A stretch of DNA of 64,000 nt from Melittangium boletus DSM 14713. GTDB lineage: Bacteria; Myxococcota; Myxococcia; Myxococcales; Myxococcaceae. The DNA is taken from NCBI RefSeq assembly GCF_002305855.1, contig NZ_CP022163.1:5022292-5086291 (forward strand), read 5' to 3'. A program made the position numbers and the translations under genes. Under the pieces are notes generated by a model, which was not told the DNA's origin, did not search any database, and saw only the letters and a list, made by a program, of their open reading frames with translations. Shown piece after piece: positions 32,350 to 39,811 of the stretch. Every line of letters starts with the position of its first letter. Position 1 is the first letter of the stretch.

Positions 32350-33407
32350 ACGGTCTCCGTCACTTTACGCAGGTGGGCGGGTGCATCGGGATCCAGTCGG
32401 CGCGCGGCCGCCAGACGGTGCACCGCCATGTAGAAGCTCTGGACCTGGCACAGGGGGGCGAGCGCGTGCGGCAGCCCGGGGACCGTGGGCAACACCTCCG
32501 TGCCCGGCACCGCGAGCGCCGAGCGGACATCCGCGCCCAGCTCCACGAACCGGCGCACCACGCTCCGGGTGCTCTCGGCCGAGTTGTCTTCCTGGCCCAG
32601 GGCGAGCACCGGGAAGCCCGGCCCCACGAGCGCGAGCGGACCGTGGATGACCTCGGCGGTGCTGAAGGCCTCGGCGTGCAGGCGGCACGTCTCCTTGAAC
32701 TTGAGCGCCATTTCCAGGGCGGCGCCCAGGCCGCTGCCGCGTCCGAGCACGAACAGGCTGCGCGCATCCGCGAGCCGCACGAGCGCGGGGCCCCAGTCGA
32801 GCTCGCGCGCCGCCTCCAGGGCCTCCGGCAACCGGTTCACCGCGTCGCGCAGCTCGGACTCACCGGACCAGTGCGCCACGAGCTGCAGGAACGCGAGACC
32901 GGAGAGGAGGTAGGACTTCGTGGCGGCCACGCTCTGCTCGGGTCCGGCGCACAGCGGGATGCCCACGTCGCACATCCCCATGAGCGGGGAGTCCTCGGTA
33001 TTGACGAACCCGACGACCAGGGCGCCCGCCTCGCGAGCCCGCTCCGTCAGGCGCAGCAGGTCCGGGCTGCGGCCGGACTGCGACACGGCGATGAAGAGGC
33101 TGTCCTTCAGGTCCAGGTGCGGGGTGTTGTAGACGGACGCCACGCTCGGCCCCACGGAGGCCACGGCACGTCCCAGCGTGGTCTCGATGAGGTACTTGCC
33201 ATAGCTGGCGGCATGGTCGGAGCTGCCGCGCGCGCAGGTGACGACGAAGCGGGGCGGGTGCTGGCGCAGCCGCGCGCCCAGCTCGGCGAAGGTGCCCGCG
33301 CAGCGCTGGATCTGCTGGCGCGCGGCATCCGCCGCCTGGGCGGCCTCGCGGGCCATCGCGGGGACGGGGAGGACTCCGGGGCTCACTGCATGGGGGAGGA
33401 GGCTCAT
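32346..33407 (-). CDS. nagB-II: SIS-domain glucosamine-6-phosphate deaminase (NagB-II type)
   Basis: The 353-residue protein consists of two SIS (sugar isomerase) domains like the isomerase half of GlmS but lacks the glutaminase domain. Phosphosugar-binding motifs are CARGSSDHAASYGKYL, SQSGRSPDLL and GRGSGLGAALEMALKFKETC. In a nag operon such proteins are the alternative deaminase NagB-II, converting glucosamine-6-P to fructose-6-P plus ammonia. No classical NagB is present in the window, which supports this. ATG 33407 overlaps the nagR stop (ATGA), and its stop overlaps the nagA start. A GlmS-like isomerase with another substrate is the alternative. Confidence 0.88.
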   Translation of the reverse strand: MSLLPHAVSPGVLPVPAMAREAAQAADAARQQIQRCAGTFAELGARLRQHPPRFVVTCARGSSDHAASYGKYLIETTLGRAVASVGPSVASVYNTPHLDLKDSLFIAVSQSGRSPDLLRLTERAREAGALVVGFVNTEDSPLMGMCDVGIPLCAGPEQSVAATKSYLLSGLAFLQLVAHWSGESELRDAVNRLPEALEAARELDWGPALVRLADARSLFVLGRGSGLGAALEMALKFKETCRLHAEAFSTAEVIHGPLALVGPGFPVLALGQEDNSAESTRSVVRRFVELGADVRSALAVPGTEVLPTVPGLPHALAPLCQVQSFYMAVHRLAAARRLDPDAPAHLRKVTETV

Positions 33408-34189
33408 CGGTTCACCTCTCGGGCCTGGGCGGCCAGGTTCAATTCGACGATGAAGTCATAGGAGTCACCCCGGTACTGGGACCGGACGAACTCCATGGGG
33501 GTTCCATCCTCGAGCAGCGTGCGCCGCTCGATGTAGAGGGCCGCGGCGCCTTCCGGCACACCGAGCAGATCGGCCTGTTCGGCCGTGAGCTGGATGGCGG
33601 ACAGGCGCTGCAGGGCGCGAAAGGGCGTGATGCCCCTGCGCCGCAGGGTGTCGTAGAGCGAGCCCTGCACCTCGTTTGGATCCGCGAGGAAACGGGTGGG
33701 GAGGACCGCCAGCTCCAGCGCCATGGCGATGCCATTGGCGGTGCGCAGGCGCTGCAGGCGGCTCACCGTGGCACCCGGGCTCAATCCGAGCGCCAGGGCT
33801 TCCTCGGGCGTCGCCGCCGCCACGGCCCGGTGCAGCCACACCGAGCCCGCCGCCATGCCGCGCGAGCCCATGTCCTCGGAGAAGCCGGTCAGGGTGGACA
33901 GGCGCTGCTCCACGAAGGGGCCGCGGTTGACGAATGTTCCCGCGCCCTGCCGCTGTTGCAGCAGCCCCTCGTCCAGCAACTCCTTGAGGGCCTTGCGCAC
34001 CGTGACGCGCGACACGCCGAAGCGCTCCGCCATCTCCCGCTCACCGGGCAGGGCGTCACGGTGGCCATAGCGGCCGCTGGCGATCAGTCCCCGGAGGTGG
34101 CGCGCGAGCTGGAGGTAGAGCGGCAGCGGCAGGTCGCTCGACAGCACGGCCCGATCCATGGACTCCGATGCGCTCAGTGGGGTGGACAT
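33404..34189 (-). CDS. nagR: GntR/HutC-family regulator of amino-sugar use (NagR-like)
   Basis: The 261-residue protein has an N-terminal GntR winged helix (about 20-90, LPGEREMAERFGVSRVTVRKAL) and a C-terminal UTRA effector domain as in NagR/YvoA and DasR, which release DNA on binding GlcNAc-6-P or GlcN-6-P. It heads the operon with the deaminase and nagA and is divergent from murQ; probable binding sites lie in both promoters. ATG 34189 was chosen from the start of similarity; the open frame extends 32 codons upstream into the promoter. Role as repressor is inferred from family and context. Confidence 0.9.
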   Translation of the reverse strand: MSTPLSASESMDRAVLSSDLPLPLYLQLARHLRGLIASGRYGHRDALPGEREMAERFGVSRVTVRKALKELLDEGLLQQRQGAGTFVNRGPFVEQRLSTLTGFSEDMGSRGMAAGSVWLHRAVAAATPEEALALGLSPGATVSRLQRLRTANGIAMALELAVLPTRFLADPNEVQGSLYDTLRRRGITPFRALQRLSAIQLTAEQADLLGVPEGAAALYIERRTLLEDGTPMEFVRSQYRGDSYDFIVELNLAAQAREVNR

Positions 34190-34215
34190 GTCTCCGGGTT
34201 CCTCCAGCCTCGGTA

Positions 34216-34251
34216 AGACCAGGATAATACCAGTATAGGACCATGACGCAA
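34216..34251 (-). promoter_or_regulatory. nagR operon promoter with three 11-bp operator repeats
   Basis: On the minus strand, TTGCGT (34251-34246) and TATTAT (34229-34224) are 16 nt apart. Across them run three tandem 11-mers with ACCA at 34218, 34229 and 34240 (plus-strand reading AGACCAGGATA, ATACCAGTATA, GGACCATGACG). A half-site repeated once per helical turn puts all three on one DNA face and overlaps the -10. Confidence 0.6.
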
Positions 34252-34367
34252 GTCTGAATCCGTACCCGGGGTCTTCGTAAACCACTCCAACCCATTGAAA
34301 TTAAATGATTTTTACCTGAATCAAAAAAATGCAATCCGGAGCTTGCTGCCCTGGATCGAAATTGCCG

Positions 34368-34418
34368 TTGAAATCGGGAGTCGTGCTGGTATGGTGCATC
34401 AGTCCAATCTAATACCAG
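34368..34418 (+). promoter_or_regulatory. murQ promoter and TGGTAT/ATACCA operator
   Basis: TTGAAA (34368-34373), 16 nt, then TATGGT (34390-34395) form a promoter about 45 nt before murQ. CTGGTAT (34386-34392), overlapping the -10, and ATACCAG (34412-34418) are a perfect 7-bp inverted repeat 19 nt apart, sharing the ATACCAG word with the nagR promoter repeats. A NagR site is likely. Confidence 0.6.
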
Positions 34419-34440
34419 TTACCGCCGGAGGGGAGGCCAC

Positions 34441-35358
34441 ATGTCGAGGGAGACGGAGGGGGCGGCCCAACGGTTCCGGGGGCTGGATACCTGGAGCACG
34501 GCGGACATCCTCGAGACGCTGTGGGCCAGCCAGTCGCGTGGCGTGGCGGCGTGTCTGCCGGCGCTGCCGGAGCTGGAGCGGGTGGTGGGCGCGGCGCACG
34601 AGCGGCTCGCCCAGGGGACGGGACGGCTCATCTACACGGGCGCGGGTTCCTCGGGCGTCCTCGCGGCGCTGGACGCGCTGGAGTTGCAGGCCACCTTTGG
34701 CTGGTCCTCCTCCCGGCTCGCCATCCTGCTGGCGGGTGGGTTGGATCTCGCGCAGGGCATCAATGGAGGGGCCGAGGATGACGGGGCGGCGGGCCGCGAG
34801 CGCGTGACGGCGTTGCGCCCGGGACCCTCGGACGTGGTGCTGGGCGTGTCCGCCAGCGGCCGCAGCGCCTTCACGGTGGGCGTGCTGTCCGAGGGACGGC
34901 GCCACGGGGCCCTGGCGGTCGCCATGGCCAGCGTGGAGGACTCACCGCTCCTGGAGGCCGCGGACCACGCGGTGCTCCTGCGCACGGGCGCCGAGGTCAT
35001 CGCGGGCTCCACCCGGTTGAGCGCGGGCACGGCCCAGAAGGTGGCGCTCAACCTGTTCTCCACGGCCCTCATGACGCGTCTGGGCTTCGTCTTCGACAAC
35101 CTCATGTTCCATGTGCGGCCGGAGAACGCGAAGCTGCGTCAGCGCTGCATCTCCATCATCGCTCACATCGCCCAGGTCGGGGAGCAGGCCGCCACCGAGG
35201 CCCTCGCCCTTCATGGAGATATTCCACGCGCCGTCCTGGGATTGGGAGGTTGCTCTCCCGCCGAGGCGGACGCCATCCTCGCCCGTTCGGGGGGCAATCT
35301 GCGCACCGCGCTCCAAGAGCGCGCTTCCCAGGGGAAGGCCGTTTCATGTCCACGTTGA
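34441..35358 (+). CDS. murQ: N-acetylmuramic acid 6-phosphate etherase
   Basis: MurQ cleaves the lactyl ether of MurNAc-6-P, giving GlcNAc-6-P and D-lactate, thus linking peptidoglycan breakdown to the NagA route. The 305-residue protein (E. coli form about 298) has a SIS domain with YTGAGSSGVLAALDA, GGLDLAQGINGGAEDD containing the catalytic Glu, GVSASGRSAFTVG and the conserved AGSTRLSAGTAQKVALN. ATG 34441 follows GGAGGGGAGG. Its last 13 nt overlap the start of the PTS fusion gene, so the two are coupled. For a predator of bacteria this fits use of prey cell walls. Confidence 0.96.
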   Translation: MSRETEGAAQRFRGLDTWSTADILETLWASQSRGVAACLPALPELERVVGAAHERLAQGTGRLIYTGAGSSGVLAALDALELQATFGWSSSRLAILLAGGLDLAQGINGGAEDDGAAGRERVTALRPGPSDVVLGVSASGRSAFTVGVLSEGRRHGALAVAMASVEDSPLLEAADHAVLLRTGAEVIAGSTRLSAGTAQKVALNLFSTALMTRLGFVFDNLMFHVRPENAKLRQRCISIIAHIAQVGEQAATEALALHGDIPRAVLGLGGCSPAEADAILARSGGNLRTALQERASQGKAVSCPR

Positions 35359-37925
35359 GTCTCGTCTCTCACATGGAGCCGGGAACCATGTCCACGCTCA
35401 ATCTCGTCGCGCCCCTCGCGGGCTGGGCCACGCGCCTCGAGGAGGTGCCCGATCCCGCCTTCGCCCAGAAGATGGTCGGGGATGGCATCGCGGTGGATCC
35501 CACTTCGTCCGAGCTCCGGGCTCCCTGCGACGGCGTGGTGGTGTCGGTGCATGCCTCGCGTCATGCGTGCACGCTGAGGGCCCGGACGGGCGCGGAGATC
35601 CTCCTGCACATCGGCATCGACACCGTGAACCTGCGAGGCGAGGGCTTCACGGTCCGCGTGAGCGAGGGGCAGCAGGTGAAGGCCGGAGAGCCGCTGATCT
35701 CCTTCGACATGGATTTGCTGGCCCGCCGGGCGCGCAGCCTGCTGACCGCGATGGTGGTGGTCAACGCGGAGGGCTACACGGTCACGGGCAGGCATCAGGA
35801 TCGCCCGGTGTCGGTCGGTGACGCGCTGCTGGTGGTCGAGGGGGGCGCCGCCTCCGCCGAGGAGTCGTCCGAGGGTGACACGGCCGAGCGCGCCGTGCGG
35901 TTGCTCATCCCCAACGGTCTCCATGCCCGTCCCGCCGCGGTGTTCAGCCGCCATGCGCGGATGCACCCGGGCGCGGTGCGCGTGGCGAACGGGGCGCGCA
36001 TCGCCAATGGCAAGAGCGTCGTGGCGCTCATGGGCCTGGGCGCCCAGCACGGGGACACGCTGACGATCTCCGTCCAGGGCACGGAGGCCGGACAGCGGCT
36101 GCAGGCGCTGGTGGACCTGGTGGCCAGTGGATTGGGAGATCCCATCCGGCCCATCGCCGAGACCCCGGCTCCCGCCCCCCAGAAGGGCCCGGCGCCCGTG
36201 TCCCTCACGCCCTTCGCGGCGGGCACCCCCGCGCTGTTCAAGGGCACTCCGGCGGCTCCTGGCATCGCGGTGGGCAATGCCGTCCGGGTGGTGGAGACGC
36301 AGGTGGAGCTGTCCCAGCGGGGCCAGGGCCTCGCAGAGGAGCAGCGCCGTCTGGCCGAGGCGCTGACGGGCGTGCGCCAGGACATCGAGGTGATGATCGA
36401 GCGGGAGGGCACGGCGGGCTCGGCGCGCACGGAGATCTTCCGGGCGCACCTGGTGCTGCTCGACGACCCGGACCTCAACGAGGCCGCGGGCGAGTCGCTC
36501 TCCGCCGGGCATAGCGCCGAGTGGGCGTGGCGCAGCGCCATCGAGACGCACGTCGGGATGCTGGAGCGTCTGGAGAACACCCTCCTGGCGGAGCGCGGAG
36601 GAGACCTGCGTGACATCGGCCGGCGTGTCATCGCCTTGCTGACCGGCCAGGGCGCCTCCCGGGTGCCCACGGACCTGCCGCCCAACGCCATCCTCGTCGC
36701 GGACGAGCTGCTGCCCTCGGATCTCGCGGCGGTTCCCGCGGGCCGTCTGGCGGCGCTCTGCACGGCCCACGGTGGCCCCACGTCACACGTGGCCATCCTG
36801 GCCGCGGGCCTGGGCATTCCGGCCGTGGTGGCGGCGGGAGACGGGGCCCTGCGGGTCCCCCATGGCGCGCCGTTGATCGTCGATGGCGAGCGGGGCGAGG
36901 TCCATGTCCACCCGAGCGCCGCGCTCCAGGAGGCGACCCTCCGCTCGCTCGCGGAGCGCGCCGCCCGCCGCGAGGCCCACCTGGCCAAGGCCCACGAGGG
37001 CTGCCACACGGTGGATGGCACGCGCATCGAGGTCTTCGCCAACCTGGGACGTCCCGGTGACGCGGCGGCCGCCGCCGCTCAGGGCGCGGAGGGCTGCGGC
37101 CTGCTGCGCAGCGAGTTCCTCTTCCTGGAGCGCGCCACCGAGCCGAGCGAGGCGGAACAGGCGGATCAGTACCAGCGGATCGCCGAGGGGTTGAAGGGTC
37201 GGCCCCTGGTCATCCGCACGCTCGATGTGGGCGGAGACAAGCCACTCGCGTACATGCCGCTGCCGCGCGAGGAGAACCCGGTGCTCGGCCTGCGGGGCGT
37301 GCGCGTCTCGCTGCGCCACCCCGACATGCTGCGCACCCAGCTGCGCGCCATCCTCCGCGTGAAGCCGGAGGGCGTCTGCCGGGTCCTCGTCCCCATGGTC
37401 ACCTCCGCGCATGAGTTGCGCGCGGTGCGCGTCATGCTGGAGGAGGAGCGCCGGGCGATGGGCGTGTCCACGCCGGTGGCGCTGGGCGCGATGATCGAGG
37501 TGCCCGTCGCCGCCATGCTGTCGGACCGGCTGGCGGAGGAGGCGGACTTCCTCTCCATCGGCACCAATGACCTCACCCAGTACGGGCTCGCCATGGATCG
37601 CGGCAACCCGCATGTGGCGGCGCAGCTGGATGGCTTGCACCCGGGGCTCCTGCGCCTGGTGGCGCGGACCGTGGAAGGGGCGCGCAAGCACGAGCGTCCG
37701 GTGGCGGTGTGTGGAGGCATCGCGTCGGATTCGCGCGCGGCGCCGCTGCTCATCGGCCTGGGCGTCAACGAGCTGTCGGTGTCTCCGGCCGTCATTCCAG
37801 GCCTCAAGGCCTTCATCCGCACGCTGTCGATGAGCCAGTGCGCGGAGGTGGCCCGCAAGGCGCTGGAGCTCGAGAGTGGTGACGAAGTGCGCGCGCTCGT
37901 GACGAGCACGTGGCCGGGCCTGTGA
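35346..37925 (+). CDS. nagF: PTS multiphosphoryl transfer protein (IIA-Glc/HPr/EI fusion)
   Basis: One 859-residue cytoplasmic chain carries three phosphorelay modules: a glucose-class IIA (about 15-165, His88 in LLHIGIDT), HPr (about 180-265, His193 in NGLHARPA) and enzyme I (about 295-859, His481 in GGPTSHVAI, PEP-binding SIGTNDLTQYGLAMDRGNP-type motif and the VCGGIASD cysteine). It passes phosphate from PEP to the membrane permease encoded next. Similar fusions are called NagF in proteobacterial GlcNAc systems. ATG 35346 overlaps murQ; ATG 35388 is an alternative closer to the start of homology. Confidence 0.94.
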   Translation: MSTLSLVSHMEPGTMSTLNLVAPLAGWATRLEEVPDPAFAQKMVGDGIAVDPTSSELRAPCDGVVVSVHASRHACTLRARTGAEILLHIGIDTVNLRGEGFTVRVSEGQQVKAGEPLISFDMDLLARRARSLLTAMVVVNAEGYTVTGRHQDRPVSVGDALLVVEGGAASAEESSEGDTAERAVRLLIPNGLHARPAAVFSRHARMHPGAVRVANGARIANGKSVVALMGLGAQHGDTLTISVQGTEAGQRLQALVDLVASGLGDPIRPIAETPAPAPQKGPAPVSLTPFAAGTPALFKGTPAAPGIAVGNAVRVVETQVELSQRGQGLAEEQRRLAEALTGVRQDIEVMIEREGTAGSARTEIFRAHLVLLDDPDLNEAAGESLSAGHSAEWAWRSAIETHVGMLERLENTLLAERGGDLRDIGRRVIALLTGQGASRVPTDLPPNAILVADELLPSDLAAVPAGRLAALCTAHGGPTSHVAILAAGLGIPAVVAAGDGALRVPHGAPLIVDGERGEVHVHPSAALQEATLRSLAERAARREAHLAKAHEGCHTVDGTRIEVFANLGRPGDAAAAAAQGAEGCGLLRSEFLFLERATEPSEAEQADQYQRIAEGLKGRPLVIRTLDVGGDKPLAYMPLPREENPVLGLRGVRVSLRHPDMLRTQLRAILRVKPEGVCRVLVPMVTSAHELRAVRVMLEEERRAMGVSTPVALGAMIEVPVAAMLSDRLAEEADFLSIGTNDLTQYGLAMDRGNPHVAAQLDGLHPGLLRLVARTVEGARKHERPVAVCGGIASDSRAAPLLIGLGVNELSVSPAVIPGLKAFIRTLSMSQCAEVARKALELESGDEVRALVTSTWPGL

Positions 37926-37954
37926 GGAATCCAATCCCCATGGAGAAACACTAG

Positions 37955-39679
37955 ATGGTGAGCAACAAGTTCGCGGGCGTACAACAACTCGGGCGCGCCT
38001 TGATGTTGCCCATCGCCGTCCTGCCGATCGCGGGCCTCCTGCTGCGTCTGGGCCAACCCGACCTGTTGGGCATCTCCTTCGTGGCGGCCGCGGGCGACGC
38101 CATCTTCTCCAACCTCGGCCTGCTGTTCGCGGTGGGCGTGGCGGTGGGGTTCGCGAAGGAGAATCACGGAGCCGCCGGACTCGCGGGCGCCGTGGGCTTC
38201 CTCATCACCGTGAAGGGAACCGAGGCGCTCGTGCAGGTGCCCCCCGCGGTCCTCGATGGACTGGTGGGCGCGGCCAAGGATCTCGCCGTGGCGGGCTACA
38301 AGGCGCGCCTCGCCTCGAAGATCAGCGTGCCGGCGGGCATCCTGTCCGGCCTGTTCGCGGGTCTGCTGTACAACCGCTACAAGGACATCAAGCTGCCGGA
38401 GTACCTGGCCTTCTTCGGCGGCCGCCGCTTCATCCCGATCGTCACGGGCCTGGCCTGTCTGGGACTCGCGCTGGTGTTCGGCTTCGGTTGGCCCGGCATC
38501 GAGGCGGGACTGGATACCGTCAGCCGCGCGGTGTTCAGCGCGGGCCGGGCGGGGCTGTTCCTGTATGGCTTCTTCAACCGGCTGTTGATCGTCACCGGTC
38601 TGCACCACATCCTCAACAATCTCGCGTGGTTCATCCTCGGCGACTACAACGGCGTGACGGGTGACCTGAACCGCTTCTTCAAGGGTGACCCCACGGCGGG
38701 CGCGATGATGTCGGGCTTCTTCCCCGTGATGATGTTCGGCCTGCCCGCGGCCTGTCTGGCCATGTACCGGGCGGCGCTGCCGCGCAACCGGGCCAAGGTG
38801 GGCGGCGTGCTGCTGTCCATGGCGCTGACGTCCTTCCTCACCGGCGTCACCGAGCCCATCGAGTTCGCGTTCATGTTCCTCGCGCCGCCGCTCTACCTGC
38901 TGCACGCGGTGCTCACGGGCGTGTCGATCGTCCTCATGGACATCCTGAACGTGAAGCTGGGCTTTGGCTTCTCGGCGGGCCTGTTCGACTATGTGCTGAA
39001 CTACAAGCTGGCCACCCAGCCCATCCTGTTGCTGCCGGTGGGCGCGGCGTACTTCGCCGTCTACTACGGGCTGTTCAGCGTCTGCATCGCCCACTTCAAC
39101 TTGAAGACCCTGGGCCGCGAGGACGAGGAGGTCTTCGCCACGGCGGCTCCTTCCGAGGGGGCCTCGCTCCCCGCGCCCGCGATGTCCCGGGGCGCGTCGT
39201 GGATCCAGGCGCTCGGTGGCGCGGCCAACCTCCAGAACGTCGACGCTTGCACCACGCGGTTGCGGCTGACGGTGGCCGACAACACGCGCGTGGATGAGAC
39301 GGCCCTCAAGGTGCTCGGGTCGCGAGGCATCATCCGCCCGGCTCCCGGCAGCGTGCAGATCATCATCGGACCGCTCGCGGATCAGGTCGCCTCCGAGGTT
39401 CGCGACGCCCTGCGCGCGAGTCCGGCGTCCGTCAATCCGGAGCGGATCCTGGCGCAGGGCATGCTCGCCGCCCTGGGGGGTGCATCCAATATCCGGGACA
39501 TTGGCCTGTGCTCCACGCGGCTGCGGCTGGTGTTGGTCGATGACCAACGCGTGAATGACGCGGCGTTGAACGGACTCGCCACCCGGGGCGTGGTCAAGCC
39601 GACGGCGGGCTCCGTGCAAGTCATCATCGGACCCTCGGCGGAGCGGGTGGCCGACGAACTGCGAGCGCTGTTGCGCTAG
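37955..39679 (+). CDS. nagE: GlcNAc-type PTS permease, IIC with two IIB domains
   Basis: The 574-residue protein starts with a glucose-superfamily IIC domain (about 1-375, many membrane helices, motifs GLHHILNNLAWFILG and GVTEPIEFAFMF) and ends with two consecutive IIB domains whose phosphocysteines are Cys432 (DACTTRLRL) and Cys519 (GLCSTRLRL). E. coli NagE is IIC-IIB-IIA; here IIA is in the upstream fusion and IIB is duplicated. It would import and phosphorylate GlcNAc to GlcNAc-6-P, judged from context. ATG 37955 lies 29 nt after the upstream stop behind GGAG. Confidence 0.93.
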   Translation: MVSNKFAGVQQLGRALMLPIAVLPIAGLLLRLGQPDLLGISFVAAAGDAIFSNLGLLFAVGVAVGFAKENHGAAGLAGAVGFLITVKGTEALVQVPPAVLDGLVGAAKDLAVAGYKARLASKISVPAGILSGLFAGLLYNRYKDIKLPEYLAFFGGRRFIPIVTGLACLGLALVFGFGWPGIEAGLDTVSRAVFSAGRAGLFLYGFFNRLLIVTGLHHILNNLAWFILGDYNGVTGDLNRFFKGDPTAGAMMSGFFPVMMFGLPAACLAMYRAALPRNRAKVGGVLLSMALTSFLTGVTEPIEFAFMFLAPPLYLLHAVLTGVSIVLMDILNVKLGFGFSAGLFDYVLNYKLATQPILLLPVGAAYFAVYYGLFSVCIAHFNLKTLGREDEEVFATAAPSEGASLPAPAMSRGASWIQALGGAANLQNVDACTTRLRLTVADNTRVDETALKVLGSRGIIRPAPGSVQIIIGPLADQVASEVRDALRASPASVNPERILAQGMLAALGGASNIRDIGLCSTRLRLVLVDDQRVNDAALNGLATRGVVKPTAGSVQVIIGPSAERVADELRALLR

Positions 39680-39811
39680 CACGATCCACCCGCCCCTCGC
39701 GGTGAGGTGGTCCGCCCCGGGGCGCTGGCGAGACGCCAGCGCCCGGCGGGGCCTGGGGATTGCTGTCCCGGAAACACGACAACAGATGTGAATCTCTTGG
39801 TTGGAGGCAAC

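Noticed and set aside
34189..34285. N-terminal extension of nagR upstream of ATG 34189
   Set aside because: It would translate the promoter and operator repeats and has no GntR-family similarity.
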